64,000 bases of DNA, from NCBI RefSeq assembly GCF_014696675.1, contig NZ_JACJQN010000001.1, positions 434,001-498,000 of the forward strand, given 5' to 3'. This DNA comes from Phormidium tenue FACHB-1052. GTDB lineage: Bacteria; Cyanobacteriota; Cyanobacteriia; Phormidesmidales; Phormidesmidaceae. The position numbers were made by a program, and so were the translations under genes. The notes below the pieces were generated by a model. It was not told where the DNA came from and ran no database searches. It worked only from the letters and a program-made list of their open reading frames with translations. Of the stretch, positions 9,145 to 18,969 are shown in pieces. Position 1 is the stretch's first letter; each line of letters begins with the position of its first letter.

Positions 9145-11553
9145 CTACGAGGGTGAGCGCCCCGCCAAGTAGCCCCAGGCGTAGGCCGCATCGCCCATGC
9201 TCTGCATCACCGTGAACTCGTTGAGGTTGGGCACATAGTAGATGTCGAAGTAGGTCTCGACCGACGGCCACTGCCGGGCCGGGGGAACGGCCACCGATTC
9301 CAGTTCATCAAAAAACCATTCAGAGCCGTAGAAGTCGGTGTCGATGGGGCCGTAGAGGGTGATGCCCGGCAGCAGGTCGCCGGTAATGCGCTGATCGACG
9401 ATCAGAGGATTTTGGGGCGACTTATGGCCCAGGCCAGTGGTGTAGGTCATGTTGTCGGGGTTGGCCCCAGCGGAGAACTGGCAGGCCAGCAGGGCGGCGT
9501 TGAGATAGCGATCGCCACCGGTCAGCGAGTGGGCCCGCAGCAAAATCCGCACCTTGGGAGCGCCCAGCCCATCGCCCCAGCCGACGGGGGTTGAGGGGTG
9601 CACCTTAGTCCAGCCAAAGGCGGTAGTTTGCCCCGTTTTCACAGCGGCATCGGCTTCGGCCAGCAGCGCGGCTCGCAGTTCGGCCTGGAGTTTGGCATCA
9701 ACCTGGTCAGCGGGAAGGCGGCTGTAGAGAAAATTGAATTCTCGTTCGGGGGCGGCGATGCGGTAGTCGCCGCGCGCCTCGGCGGGAATGGCCGATCGCG
9801 CGACCACAAAGCGATCGTGCCAGAGGCGATCGTTCGTCAGGTCATACAGCTCCAGGGCTGCCAGGGCGCGATCGGCCTCAATGCGGTGGCCGGGCCATTC
9901 CTGAGCCTGAATGCCGACTTGATGCTGGGCCTCGGCCCAAGCCATGGCCGCCAGGGCGCTGTCGCGGTAGCCCCCCGCTTGGTCGGGGGTGTAGGTCTCC
10001 AGCAGGCGGGCCGTGCGGGCCGCGACCCCGGCGTAGATGTAGCTGCTCCAGGGGTCGGGGGCGTAGGCCATCACCGGCAGTGTCTCTTGCCAGCTAGTTT
10101 CGCCCCGCTTGGGGTGCTCTGCCGACTCAATGCCGCCGCGCACGCCGCCCTCAGGGGTTTGCAACCGGCGAAAGAAATCGACGCCCCACAGGGCCTCATC
10201 GAGCAGATCGGGGCGATCGTTGGCGGATTCTGGAATGTTGAGCGCCAGATCGCCTAGGGGCTCAGGGAAGAGTTCGAGCAGTTCGAGCAGCCAGCGGGCC
10301 ACATCTAGGTGCTGAATGCGGCGATCCCAGTCGCCCGCATCGAAGTAGCCGCCCCAGGCGTTGGCCACCAGTTCATCGGTCTTGCCCTTGACCAGGTTGG
10401 CAAAGTTGCCCTCGTCAGTGCCCTGGGCATTGAGGCCGTTGCCCGTATCCATTAGCCCCGTGGTGGATTGGTAAACCTTGACCCCATCGTCGGGGTGAAA
10501 GGGCCGGGGGCGCGAAATATCGGTATAGGGCTGCCCTAGGGCAATGCCGCTGCGCTGGTGATAGAAGCCGCGGGCCGCTATATAAAAGGCCTGTTGCCAG
10601 GCGTTTTCGGCCACCGCAAAGGAGTTGGAGCAGCCGACGGTGTCTACACAGAGCCGGTACTGACCGGGCTGGTTGAGGGCACTAAAGTCGAGCTGGTCAA
10701 CGTCGGTGAGGGTGTAGGTGCGATCGCGGCCATCCTCCGCCGTTCCATCCCGATAGCGACGGCTGGCCTGTCCCCGCAACACCACCTGATCGGTCGCCTC
10801 GTCAATCACCTGAAAAGACAGCCCCTCGGGATAGCTCAGCCCGCCGCCCGTACCCATCCAGGTGGACAAAAACCCGACTTTAAGAGCATCGTCGGGGCGA
10901 AACCCCAGGGCCGATACGTGCACCGCCTCACTGATCTGGCGATCGGGCTGGTAAGCCAGCGTCACAGGCGGTAGCGCCTGCCCCGTGACCTGCACCTGGT
11001 AGGTCTGCCCTGGAGTGAGGGGGGTGGGCAACCGCAGATAGAAGCGATGCTCCATCACCCAGCGGCGATCGCCTCGGCTGACCTGGGCCATGTCTATAGG
11101 CTTGCTTTTGCGATAGACCTCCGTCGGCGTTACGGGCTGCCGGTAGCTGGGGTCATCCTCAGACTGAATGCGGTAGCCGCGCGGCTGGCTAGCCCGATTG
11201 GCGTTAAACGGCTCCTCACTGTAGCGGTCAAAGCCGTAGAGCACCGATTGATCGGGGCTGACCAAGGTGCCCAGCGCCTGCCCCTGCCGCAGCACCCAGG
11301 TGTCGTTGCCCGAAGTTTCTAGCTTGTCCTGGGGCTGGGGACGGTAGGGTTCCTGACGAGCGTGGGTGATCGTTCCCTGGCGCAGGGAGACCACGATCAC
11401 CTCTGGGCTAACCGCCGCCACCGTCACCGCAGGCTGCGCCGAGCTGGCATTGGGCAGCCGCAGGGTACCGGCTGTGCAGGCCATTAAAAAGGTCAGTAGC
11501 CCCAGCAAAAACGCAGTCCGGCGGGGCCAGCGGCGGGCAGTAGCAAACAACAT
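9145..11553 (-). CDS. Glycoside hydrolase family 9 (cellulase-like) lipoprotein
   Basis: An 802-residue exported enzyme predicted to cut beta-1,4-glucan. The N-terminus has basic residues, a hydrophobic segment and the lipobox L-M-A-C, so it should be a lipoprotein. An Ig-like CelD_N domain (residues about 200-310, EAVHVSALGFRPDDALKVGF) precedes the (alpha/alpha)6 barrel. The catalytic Asp motif is YFDAGDWDRR, the substrate-loop motif is TGLGHKSPQNP, and NEFTVMQSMGDAAYAWGYLAG carries the expected catalytic Glu near the C-terminus. ATG at 11553 is chosen because AGGAGAG sits 9-10 nt upstream; an in-frame TTG at 11583 lacks such a site. Target (cellulose, own extracellular polysaccharide) is inference. 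Confidence 0.88.
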   Translation of the reverse strand: MLFATARRWPRRTAFLLGLLTFLMACTAGTLRLPNASSAQPAVTVAAVSPEVIVVSLRQGTITHARQEPYRPQPQDKLETSGNDTWVLRQGQALGTLVSPDQSVLYGFDRYSEEPFNANRASQPRGYRIQSEDDPSYRQPVTPTEVYRKSKPIDMAQVSRGDRRWVMEHRFYLRLPTPLTPGQTYQVQVTGQALPPVTLAYQPDRQISEAVHVSALGFRPDDALKVGFLSTWMGTGGGLSYPEGLSFQVIDEATDQVVLRGQASRRYRDGTAEDGRDRTYTLTDVDQLDFSALNQPGQYRLCVDTVGCSNSFAVAENAWQQAFYIAARGFYHQRSGIALGQPYTDISRPRPFHPDDGVKVYQSTTGLMDTGNGLNAQGTDEGNFANLVKGKTDELVANAWGGYFDAGDWDRRIQHLDVARWLLELLELFPEPLGDLALNIPESANDRPDLLDEALWGVDFFRRLQTPEGGVRGGIESAEHPKRGETSWQETLPVMAYAPDPWSSYIYAGVAARTARLLETYTPDQAGGYRDSALAAMAWAEAQHQVGIQAQEWPGHRIEADRALAALELYDLTNDRLWHDRFVVARSAIPAEARGDYRIAAPEREFNFLYSRLPADQVDAKLQAELRAALLAEADAAVKTGQTTAFGWTKVHPSTPVGWGDGLGAPKVRILLRAHSLTGGDRYLNAALLACQFSAGANPDNMTYTTGLGHKSPQNPLIVDQRITGDLLPGITLYGPIDTDFYGSEWFFDELESVAVPPARQWPSVETYFDIYYVPNLNEFTVMQSMGDAAYAWGYLAGRSPS

Positions 11554-11836
11554 TCTCAGCAACTCTCCTGGACAATTGACCAAAGGCAGCAGGGCGGGCG
11601 CTCACGATGCCCTCTCCAGCTCTGGGGCTATAGTACAAACTGCGCCGGTAGGTGTGGAGCCCTGTTCCCACGCTGTACCAAAGTTTTACCCCAGCTAAAC
11701 AATTGGGCTATTGCTTCATTAAAAGTGAGCTAATATCTAAGCCGATTCAGCCTTTCCTTTCTGAACGGTCGCTGCTCGCGGGCTGGGGTATACAGCTCGG
11801 CTTGCGGTTTGCGATCGCCAGAAACCCGGCTAAATT

Positions 11837-13432
11837 TTGTGGTGTGTGGGGAGATCGGCCCGATTGCGGCTAAGGCAGCTTTTTACTGGAGTAGTTGGGG
11901 TGGCTGGGGTATGCCTGTTTGGCAGCCTACCGGCCAAAGCCAGCGCACGGCTTCAGGCCTGGGAATTTGACAGTGGCCAAAACCGCCTGGTGTTCTCCAC
12001 CGAAAATGCGGTAGAGCCGCAGGTCAGCTGGCTCAGCGATCCGCAGCGGTTGGTCATCGATCTGCCGGGCATTTTGACAGAAGAAGCCCTAGGCGACCAG
12101 TTCGTTGGCGGTGCAGTCGCGGCGGTACGAGTCACCCAGGCCGATGCCCAAACCACCCGCATGGTGCTAGAACTCAATCCTAACTACAGTCTCGACCCCA
12201 GACAGGTGAAGGTGTGGGGCCTGACCAGCCAGCAGTGGGTGGTGCAGCTACCGGGTTCGACAGCGGCGATCGCCCCCGATGACGGCTTGAGCATGCCAGA
12301 TTTTTCTAAAGCAGCCAGACCGCGATCGCTGACAGCGGCTGGGGCCGAACCGCTGCCGCCGCTGATCAGCCGCAACCAAGTCAGTACCGTCGCCGTCAGG
12401 GCAACGGCCACCGTACTGCGCGGCGTTCAAACTACCGCAGAGGGCTTTTTCATTCCTACCGCTGGGGCCGCACCTCAGGTGCGTGTGTACCGCACTCGCG
12501 ATGCCAGTCAGGCGCGACAGATTGTCATTGACCTGCTAGATGCGGCCATTGCCCCTGGCCTTATCCCCGAGGCCCTGCCTCAGGGGCGCTACGGCATTCA
12601 TCGCTGGAGCATCAACCAGTTTGCCACCTCCCCGCCTGCCATTCGCCTTACCCTCACCCTCGATGGCTTTAGCCCCGACTGGCAAATCACTCCCTTACCC
12701 AGCGGCGGCATTTGGGTCACCCCCATCGGCGTCGCCCCAAGCCAAATTACGGCCCCGCCCACCACAGTCGTGTTGCCTGTGCTTAACCCGGTGACAACGC
12801 CACCGCCGATCGCCCAATCCCGTCCCCCCGCTGCGGCAGTTCCGGCATCGGTCGTCGCTTCAACACCTGCCCCCCGCCCTGCCCAGGGCCAGGTGCTCGT
12901 CATGCTCGACCCAGGGCACGGCGGCGTTGACCCCGGCGCGGTGGGCATTGGCGGCCTGCAAGAAAAAGGAGTGGTGCTGGCGGTGGCCCAGTACACAGCT
13001 GCCGCGCTGCAAGCCCAGGGTATTGCCGTACAGATGACCCGCCAGAGCGATCAAACCGTCGATTTGCAGCCCCGGGCCGATATGGCCACAACGGCTCGGG
13101 CCACGGTGTTTGTCAGCATCCACGCCAACGCGGTAAATATGCAGCGCCCCGAGGTCAATGGGTTAGAGACCTACTACTATTCCGATGCTGGGCAGGTGCT
13201 AGCTGCCGCCCTTCAACGCCAGGTACTCAGCACCATGGCCATGAACGATCGCGGCGTTCGCCAAGCGCGGTTTTTGGTGCTGCGCCGCACCGCAATGCCT
13301 GCTGCCCTAATCGAAATTGGCTTTGTGACCGGTGCCACCGATGCCCCCAAGCTCCGCGATCCGCGCTGGCAGGCGCAGATGGGGCAGTCCATTGCCCAGG
13401 GAATTCTTAACTACTTGGGTAGCCAACCTTAG
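11837..13432 (+). CDS. N-acetylmuramoyl-L-alanine amidase with AMIN domain
   Basis: A periplasmic murein hydrolase of the AmiC type that cuts the stem peptide from MurNAc during cell separation (and, in filamentous species, septum perforation). Order: hydrophobic export signal (residues about 12-35), one clear AMIN domain (LQAWEFDSGQNRLVFST onward, about 40-130), a second AMIN-like stretch around 190-300, a proline-rich linker (300-350), then the zinc Amidase_3 domain with LDPGHGGVDPGA, the Glu in LQEKGVVL, SIHANAV and the catalytic Glu in ALIEIGFV. The start is uncertain: TTG at 11837 or GTG at 11846. It diverges from the cellulase gene. Confidence 0.92.
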   Translation: MWCVGRSARLRLRQLFTGVVGVAGVCLFGSLPAKASARLQAWEFDSGQNRLVFSTENAVEPQVSWLSDPQRLVIDLPGILTEEALGDQFVGGAVAAVRVTQADAQTTRMVLELNPNYSLDPRQVKVWGLTSQQWVVQLPGSTAAIAPDDGLSMPDFSKAARPRSLTAAGAEPLPPLISRNQVSTVAVRATATVLRGVQTTAEGFFIPTAGAAPQVRVYRTRDASQARQIVIDLLDAAIAPGLIPEALPQGRYGIHRWSINQFATSPPAIRLTLTLDGFSPDWQITPLPSGGIWVTPIGVAPSQITAPPTTVVLPVLNPVTTPPPIAQSRPPAAAVPASVVASTPAPRPAQGQVLVMLDPGHGGVDPGAVGIGGLQEKGVVLAVAQYTAAALQAQGIAVQMTRQSDQTVDLQPRADMATTARATVFVSIHANAVNMQRPEVNGLETYYYSDAGQVLAAALQRQVLSTMAMNDRGVRQARFLVLRRTAMPAALIEIGFVTGATDAPKLRDPRWQAQMGQSIAQGILNYLGSQP

Positions 13433-13793
13433 GCCGACTGTGAATGACGCCCGGTAGGTGCAGCCGCTCAACCAGCCAAAGTTGCCCTAAACGTAGGGTA
13501 GACCCAAGCAAGGGCTCCAAAAAGGGCAACGGGGAACCTAGAGCATTAACCTCAGACCAAACTCCTTATTTGTTCAGAGATATAGGGCGCGGACCCTCGA
13601 GGGGTAGCGATAGAATCCTATTTTTCGAGTCGGTTCCCGTTTTTGGCATGCGGTAAGACTTGATGCTCTGCAAATCGCTCGATCGCCACAGCCGCAACGT
13701 CTACTGCTTAATTTTGCTGAGGCTACCCCTGAGTGCCCAGCGATCGCCTCAACTATGCCCAAACGCTAGTCGCCTACCTAAACTCCCCCCACA
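13433..13793. other. Gene-free convergent spacer
   Basis: 361 bp between the 3' ends of the amidase and ccs1 genes. Open frames here are short and do not resemble proteins. It holds a HIP1-like GCGATCGC at 13740-13747. No clear terminator hairpin is visible. Confidence 0.4.
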
Positions 13794-15176
13794 TCAGCTA
13801 ACCGGAGCTTCGGCTAATTCGGCCCTGTTAGCCTTGACAGAGACAGCTTCCAGCAGGGCGAGTAGCTCGCGTTCAAAGGCCACCTGGGCGCGGTTTGTTC
13901 TGCCACCCACATACACCGTGCCCCCCTGAGCCAGTGCCCACACCTGCGAGTGCGACACATAGCTCATGATCACCCCCAACATCAGCAGGCCAAACCCTCC
14001 GTAAACCAGAGGAATACCCGGATCAGCCTTAATTTGAAGACCCGTGCTACCTACTACATCTACCAGCGAGAGCCTAACGCCATTCACCTCTGCCGCCATG
14101 CCTTTACGCACGGTGGAGATGAGCTGGCCGGCGTTGTCGTAGATCAGCACAGAACCCTGAAGATCGCTGGCCAGCAAAGTCACGCCTTCGCTCATATCAG
14201 GTTTGGTCGGTAGCCAGGTACCCCAGAAGCGGGGGCCGTCGTTCTCGAGCTGCTGCATGGGCAGTTGCAGCACCGGGCTGTTGTTGAGCTTCACCTGCAC
14301 CGCCGCTACGCCCCAGTCGGCTTGGTATAGGGTTACGCCCTTATGGCGTAGGGGCTGATTAACAAAGATGGTCTTGCGATCGACCTCATCCCCGGCCCGA
14401 TCTAGCACCGATAGATCAGAATAGAACTGGTCAATATTGCCCTCGGGGGTATAGTCAATCCAAAATCGGTTCACCCGCACCGACCAGTCTTTAGGAATTT
14501 GGGCCTCAGCCCAAGGGCCAGCATCAAAAATGTTGCGAATTTGAAAGGTCTCGCCGCTGGGCACGATCTCCTGGGCAAAAAAGCCGGTCATCGCCCCCAA
14601 AATAGCCCCCGCCAAAATCAGCAGCATGCTGGCATGCACCACAATGGGGCCGATGCGACCCACAATGCCCTTGCGTCCGTAGAGCTGGTTGCCGTCTTGA
14701 AACACCCTATAGCGGCGTTGGGCCAATCCCCGCGATAGGGAGTCTAGGTTGGTCTCAGACAGCTCCGCGCTCAAGGCCAGCTTTTGAAACTGACGGGGCT
14801 GAGTATAGTACTTCCACTTTTGAGCCGCCCCCAGCGCCGGGAACTGGCGGGTAAAGGTGCAGGCAGTCAGGCTAGCGCCAAACACAATTAGCAGCGCCAG
14901 AAACCACCAGGTGCGGTAGACGTGATCTAACCCCAGGGTGAGAATTACCTTCCAGCTCAAGAACCCAAACAGGGCCGGATCTTGGGGATAGTTGGTCTGG
15001 TAAAACTCTAGGGTTTGGCCCTGCTCGATGACGGTGCCGCTGATGCTAAAGGCCGCGATCGCCAGCAGCAGCACAATTGCCAGCCGCAGATCGGCCAGCA
15101 GCGGCAGCAGATCCTGTCTAAAGTAGTCGCGCACCCCGTCCCAAAGGGTTGGTTGAGGAGCTTCAGACGGGGCCAT
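13794..15176 (-). CDS. ccs1: Cytochrome c biogenesis protein Ccs1 (ResB family)
   Basis: A 460-residue membrane protein of the system II cytochrome c assembly pathway. With CcsA it carries and presents heme to apocytochromes (cytochrome f, c6, c550) on the lumen side. It has membrane helices near residues 30-50, 85-110 and 170-195, a large soluble lumen domain (about 200-400), and a last helix near 395-415 ([21 protein letters not shown]). The ResB-typical N-terminus [26 protein letters not shown] is plain. ccdA is 35 bp upstream on the same strand, so heme delivery and thiol reduction are co-transcribed. Confidence 0.95.
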   Translation of the reverse strand: MAPSEAPQPTLWDGVRDYFRQDLLPLLADLRLAIVLLLAIAAFSISGTVIEQGQTLEFYQTNYPQDPALFGFLSWKVILTLGLDHVYRTWWFLALLIVFGASLTACTFTRQFPALGAAQKWKYYTQPRQFQKLALSAELSETNLDSLSRGLAQRRYRVFQDGNQLYGRKGIVGRIGPIVVHASMLLILAGAILGAMTGFFAQEIVPSGETFQIRNIFDAGPWAEAQIPKDWSVRVNRFWIDYTPEGNIDQFYSDLSVLDRAGDEVDRKTIFVNQPLRHKGVTLYQADWGVAAVQVKLNNSPVLQLPMQQLENDGPRFWGTWLPTKPDMSEGVTLLASDLQGSVLIYDNAGQLISTVRKGMAAEVNGVRLSLVDVVGSTGLQIKADPGIPLVYGGFGLLMLGVIMSYVSHSQVWALAQGGTVYVGGRTNRAQVAFERELLALLEAVSVKANRAELAEAPVS

Positions 15177-15211
15177 AGTATCCCTCAGAAACGGATGACG
15201 TATTCAGACGA

Positions 15212-15949
15212 TTACACCAAGCTGGTTGGCAGCAGCCGAGACAGCAGCGAAAATACTCCAAACCCCAGCAGCAGAGCACCGCTTGCCGGAGTCACCCAAC
15301 TCGACCACTGTCGCAAATTCAGCAGTCGCTTGAGAGACGCGGTGAAGGTGCCAGCCAGCACCAATGGCGTTACATAGCCCACGGCATAGGCCAGCAGCAG
15401 GGCACCGCCCAGCACCGGATCTTTTGTGGTTGAAATCCAGGCTAGGAGGGTAGCGAGCACTGGGGTGCTGCAGGGCGACGCCACAATGCCAAAGGTGAGA
15501 CCTAGAGCATAGGCCCGCAGCCAGGGGGGTAAGTTCAAATTTTCAAAGGTGGGGCCAACCCCAGCGGGCAAGGCTAAGGGAATGACTCCTAGCAGATTTA
15601 GCCCCATCACGATCGCTACCAGGCTCACCACGATCGGTAGCCCCCAGGCCACCTGGCCATAGACGTAGCCAAAGAGCCCGGCAATCAGGCCCAACAGAGC
15701 CAGGGTGGTGGCCAGGCCAAGGGCAAAGGAGAGCGATCGCGCGATCGCACCACCTCGCTCTTCATAGCCGCCCATATAGCCCACCATAATCGGCAGCATC
15801 GACAGCAGACAAGGAGAGAGACTGGTTAAAAGCCCCGCCAGCCCCACCACTGATAGGCTCACCCAAGACACCTGAGTGAGCTGTTCACTCACCAGTTGAT
15901 TGGCCCACTGGGCAATCTCGTATAGATAAATTTGCAGGCTCTCAGACAT
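15212..15949 (-). CDS. ccdA: CcdA-type thiol-disulfide transporter (cytochrome c biogenesis)
   Basis: A 245-residue six-helix membrane protein of the DsbD/CcdA family that moves reducing equivalents from the cytoplasm to the lumen so that heme-binding CxxCH cysteines stay reduced. The two redox cysteines are visible in LTSLSPCLLSMLP and in GIVASPCSTPVLATLL, each followed by the usual Pro. I chose ATG at 15949 (MSESLQIYL) over an upstream start at 15976. It lies just upstream of ccs1 in the same direction, a standard pairing. Confidence 0.95.
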   Translation of the reverse strand: MSESLQIYLYEIAQWANQLVSEQLTQVSWVSLSVVGLAGLLTSLSPCLLSMLPIMVGYMGGYEERGGAIARSLSFALGLATTLALLGLIAGLFGYVYGQVAWGLPIVVSLVAIVMGLNLLGVIPLALPAGVGPTFENLNLPPWLRAYALGLTFGIVASPCSTPVLATLLAWISTTKDPVLGGALLLAYAVGYVTPLVLAGTFTASLKRLLNLRQWSSWVTPASGALLLGFGVFSLLSRLLPTSLV

Positions 15950-16049
15950 CAGCGAAGTAGTGAGACGCAAAGGCACTCACCATTGTAACAATCCTGCAAC
16001 CCGCTCTCAGATTTTTGCGTCAAGAAAGCATACTGCTGCCATTAAGCAC

Positions 16050-17240
16050 TCACAGGGACAGAGACTCCTGACGGCTTGCCTTAGACCATCGTTGCCGCAA
16101 GGGTACCGGCGTATCCAGATTAATCTCCCGCGCCGCCCGCACCAGCAGCGCCGCCGTTGCCAAACTAGCCATCATCGAGCTACCGCCATAGCTCAGCAGC
16201 GGAAAGGGGAGTCCTGTCGTCGGCAAAAGCCCTGTAGCCACACCCATATTCAGCAGTGCTTGCCCCACTAGCAGCACCATCGCACCCACCGCTACCAGAC
16301 GGTGCAGGGGTTGCTTTAGACGTAGCGCCACCAAAAGAGCTAAAGAAGCGTAAACGCCTAAGACCGTCAGCAACACTAAGCAACCCACAAAGCCAAATTC
16401 CTCGGCAAACACTGAAAAAATAAAGTCCGTGTATTGAATAGGTAACGAGTACAGCTTTTGCTGAGACAGCCCAAAACCCTGGCCCCAAAACCCGCCTGAG
16501 CCAACCGCTAACAAACTTTGCACTAGCTGATACCCCTGATCGCCTGCATCAGCCCAGGGGTCTAAAAACGAGACAATGCGCTGGCGCTGATAAGTCTTGA
16601 GACTGACACTGACCGTCGCAGTCAGCAACCCCCCTCCCGCCGTTAGCAACAGATACAGGTAGGGCAGCCCCGCCGCTAAAGCAATTAGCCAAAGCGTTAA
16701 GCCACAGATAGCCGCTGTACTCAAGTTAGGCTGCAATAAAATCAGCCCCAAAATAGCGACAAAAATGCCCAGCCAAGTCAACCGTGTTTGCCAAGTGAGC
16801 TGCGGCCACCGCCCAAACAGTCGCGCCCCCTGCAACACCAAGCAGGGCTTGAGTAGCTCCGAAGGCTGAATCATGAACGGGCCCAAAGGTAACCAGCGAG
16901 TAGCTCCATTCACCGTTACCCCTAGGGAAGGCACCAGCGTTAGGCTCACCAAACCGACCAACACCAGCAGCACAATACCCGACCCCTGAATGAGCCGATC
17001 CAGCGAGGTGTGGACAATGCGGTTAAAAATCACCAAACCAATTGCAACCCACAGTAGCTGCACCATCACATAATGCAGCCCATAGCCATGCTCAGCCACA
17101 GACACAGCATAGGAAGCTGAAAACAGTACCAGTAAACCGCTGCCCAGCCAGACAAACGTCAACCAGCGCAGCCAGCGCGCTTCCGCGGACCAATGGCTCA
17201 CTGTAGGGTCAATCCATGGAACCAATCGAGCAATGTTCAC
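16050..17240 (-). CDS. ftsW: FtsW-type SEDS peptidoglycan polymerase / division protein
   Basis: A SEDS-family glycosyltransferase with about ten membrane helices that polymerises lipid II at the septum with its class B PBP partner. Family marks: GATRWLPLGPFMIQPSELLKP, LLQPNLSTA, the loop YQLVQSLLAVGSGGFWGQGFG, FIFSVFAEEFGFVG and the C-terminal TGLPFPLLSYGGSS. I chose GTG at 17240 (reading M-N-I-A-R-L-V-P), which resembles cyanobacterial FtsW starts; TTG at 17279 adds 13 residues. A RodA-type function cannot be ruled out by motifs alone. A 70-bp gap separates it from the upstream start of ccdA. Confidence 0.92.
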   Translation of the reverse strand: MNIARLVPWIDPTVSHWSAEARWLRWLTFVWLGSGLLVLFSASYAVSVAEHGYGLHYVMVQLLWVAIGLVIFNRIVHTSLDRLIQGSGIVLLVLVGLVSLTLVPSLGVTVNGATRWLPLGPFMIQPSELLKPCLVLQGARLFGRWPQLTWQTRLTWLGIFVAILGLILLQPNLSTAAICGLTLWLIALAAGLPYLYLLLTAGGGLLTATVSVSLKTYQRQRIVSFLDPWADAGDQGYQLVQSLLAVGSGGFWGQGFGLSQQKLYSLPIQYTDFIFSVFAEEFGFVGCLVLLTVLGVYASLALLVALRLKQPLHRLVAVGAMVLLVGQALLNMGVATGLLPTTGLPFPLLSYGGSSMMASLATAALLVRAAREINLDTPVPLRQRWSKASRQESLSL

Positions 17241-17374
17241 CCTAGTTAACCCCACGTGCCTAAGAGCCAGATCTTTCAAGGGCTTAGTATAGCTGAGGGG
17301 GCCGAAAGCCGCTCAAGATTCTGGCCGCATTTTCACGGCTGTGGAGCGTATTCCAGAAACGTGAAAGTATCCCT

Positions 17375-17414
17375 AAAAACACAACGGCAGGGCTGACCCC
17401 TAGGCCGACCCTGC
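17375..17414 (-). terminator. Candidate terminator of the apc operon
   Basis: On the minus strand, 65 nt after apcC, GCAGGG (17414-17409) can pair with CCCTGC (17392-17387) around a G/C-rich interior, and TTTTT follows at 17379-17375. Stem is only 6 bp plus imperfect pairs, so moderate confidence. Confidence 0.5.
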
Positions 17415-17478
17415 ACGTATCGCAGCATGAAAAAAAGCAGTAAAAATTTTTATCAGACGCTTAGCTGAAGTAGGCGCG

Positions 17479-17682
17479 TTAGAGCAAACCGGTATTGGCA
17501 CCCTGCCGACCAGTCGCCAGCTCAACCTTAACGATTTTGCCGCCCATTTTTTGAATCCGCTGCTGCTCTTTGAACCAGTTCTCGTAGGGCACCAGCTTGG
17601 TAAAGAACGTATTTTGCAGCTCCCGTTGAGTGCGAATCCTAGTTTGACTGGGAACGCAAGCGGTGATCTTAAACATGCGCAT
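17479..17682 (-). CDS. apcC: Phycobilisome 7.8 kDa core linker polypeptide (ApcC)
   Basis: A 67-residue linker that caps allophycocyanin trimers at the ends of core cylinders and tunes their absorption. The sequence MRMFKITACVPSQTRIRTQ, the middle FFTKLVPYENWFKEQQRI and the end KIVKVELATGRQG are characteristic of ApcC. Translation could start at the first or the second Met (17682 or 17676); homologues usually begin MRMFK. It is the last gene of the apc operon, 251 bp after apcB, behind a strongly structured spacer. Confidence 0.97.
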   Translation of the reverse strand: MRMFKITACVPSQTRIRTQRELQNTFFTKLVPYENWFKEQQRIQKMGGKIVKVELATGRQGANTGLL

Positions 17683-17728
17683 GGCCGAAAACTCTCCTGC
17701 TATATCACTGGACAGATGTAAACCAAAG

Positions 17729-17886
17729 CCAAGTCCAAAAATGAAGCTTTACCGTTAGGAAAACACAGCTTCCAAGCTGGACTTGGTCTGAACACTGAAA
17801 AGCCAGAGTCGAAAGCCAATGCTATGGACAGCAGGAAGACAATACAGCACAACCTAGTGTCCTTAACACTCACCCCTGACTCTGGC
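17729..17886 (-). other. Structured apcB-apcC spacer (two large hairpins)
   Basis: Two perfect 9-bp stems: GCCAGAGTC/GACTCTGGC (17802-17810 with 17878-17886) and CCAAGTCCA/TGGACTTGG (17729-17737 with 17778-17786). The second encloses a nested GAAGCT/AGCTTC stem (17743-17748 with 17767-17772). There is no T-tract, so this looks like an mRNA processing or stability element, or a partial terminator, that lowers ApcC relative to ApcA/ApcB. Function is inference. Confidence 0.6.
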
Positions 17887-17933
17887 CTAGGTTCGCTCTG
17901 GCCTGCGGCCAAAGCGCAATGGATGAGCCTGGA

Positions 17934-18419
17934 CTAGCTCAAGCCAGAGGAGATGTAGTCGAAGTAAACGCCCATTTCCTTACCAGCATCAGCACCCACT
18001 AGGCTAGCGGTCACTTCTTTCATGGCTTGGATGGAGTTGACGGTAGCGCCGATGGGTACACCCAGGGAGTTGTAGGTCTCCTTGAGGCCATTGAGCACCC
18101 GCTCATCCAGGATGGAGGGATCCCCAGCCAGCATGGCGTAGGTGGCATAGCGCAGGTAGTAGTCGAGGTCGCGGATGCAGGCTGCATAGCGACGGGTGGT
18201 GTACATGTTGCCGCCGGGACGGGTGATGTCGGAGTACAGCAGGGACTTAGCCACAGCTTCTTTCACGATTTCAGCAGCGTTGGCGCTGATGGTGCTAGCG
18301 GCACGAACGCGCAGCTCACCGGTTTGGAAGTAAGCCTTGAGCTTGTCGAGGGCGGAACCGTCCAGGTACTTGCCCTGCACGTCGGAGGAATTGATAACAG
18401 AAGTAATTGCGTCTTGCAT
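17934..18419 (-). CDS. apcB: Allophycocyanin beta subunit
   Basis: A 161-residue phycobiliprotein that pairs with ApcA to form the allophycocyanin monomer of the phycobilisome core. Cys81 in [18 protein letters not shown] is the phycocyanobilin attachment site, and Asn71 in [10 protein letters not shown] is the usual methylated asparagine position. Globin-like helices span the whole chain and length is exactly that of the family. It sits 64 bp downstream of apcA, so the pair is co-translated in roughly equal amounts. The reverse-strand start ATG at 18419 follows AGGAAGCTTCACC, a usable ribosome site. Confidence 0.98.
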   Translation of the reverse strand: MQDAITSVINSSDVQGKYLDGSALDKLKAYFQTGELRVRAASTISANAAEIVKEAVAKSLLYSDITRPGGNMYTTRRYAACIRDLDYYLRYATYAMLAGDPSILDERVLNGLKETYNSLGVPIGATVNSIQAMKEVTASLVGADAGKEMGVYFDYISSGLS

Positions 18420-18483
18420 TGGTGAAGCTTCCTTAGAACTGACGTAATCTCAACAACGAATCGACGGAGTAGCGCAGCTGCGA

Positions 18484-18969
18484 CTACTGCATAGCGCCGA
18501 CAACATAGTCGAAGTAGGATGCGGCTTCAGCAGCATCTTCGCTGGACAGCAGACCGGTTGCGACACCCTTCATGGAGCGCACAGACTCAGCCACAGCGGG
18601 GATAGGAGTGCCCAGGGAGTTGTACATTTCACGCACACCCACTAGACCGATTTCTTCGATGGGGGTAACGTCACCAGCAACCACGCCGTAGGTAATGAGA
18701 CGCAGGTAGTAATCCATGTCGCGCAGGCAGGTAGCGGTCATCTCTTCACCGTAGGCATTGCCACCGGGAGAAACAATGTCAGGGCGCTTTTGGAATAGCT
18801 GATTGCCAGCTTCCTTGACGATGCGCTCGCGGGATTCAGTTAGCACCTGAGCAATCCGCAGGCGACGCTCACCAGAGGTGACAAAGCCCTTGATGCGATC
18901 CAGCTCACCGGGGCTAAGGTAACGGGCCTCAGCATCGGCATTCACGATTGACTTCGTGACAATACTCAT
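18484..18969 (-). CDS. apcA: Allophycocyanin alpha subunit
   Basis: A 161-residue core phycobiliprotein. Cys81 in [19 protein letters not shown] binds phycocyanobilin. N-terminus [22 protein letters not shown] and the end [12 protein letters not shown] are family-typical. Translation starts at ATG 18969 behind a strong CGGAGGA site about 10 nt upstream. The gene follows apcE by 398 bp, a spacer that carries its own promoter-like signals (19207-19253) and a hairpin, consistent with much higher expression of apcAB than of apcE. Confidence 0.98.
   Translation of the reverse strand: MSIVTKSIVNADAEARYLSPGELDRIKGFVTSGERRLRIAQVLTESRERIVKEAGNQLFQKRPDIVSPGGNAYGEEMTATCLRDMDYYLRLITYGVVAGDVTPIEEIGLVGVREMYNSLGTPIPAVAESVRSMKGVATGLLSSEDAAEAASYFDYVVGAMQ

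Noticed and set aside
9598..10257. 219-residue open frame antisense to the GH9 gene
   Set aside because: Low-complexity Gly/Ala/Val composition; the opposite frame contains all GH9 motifs.
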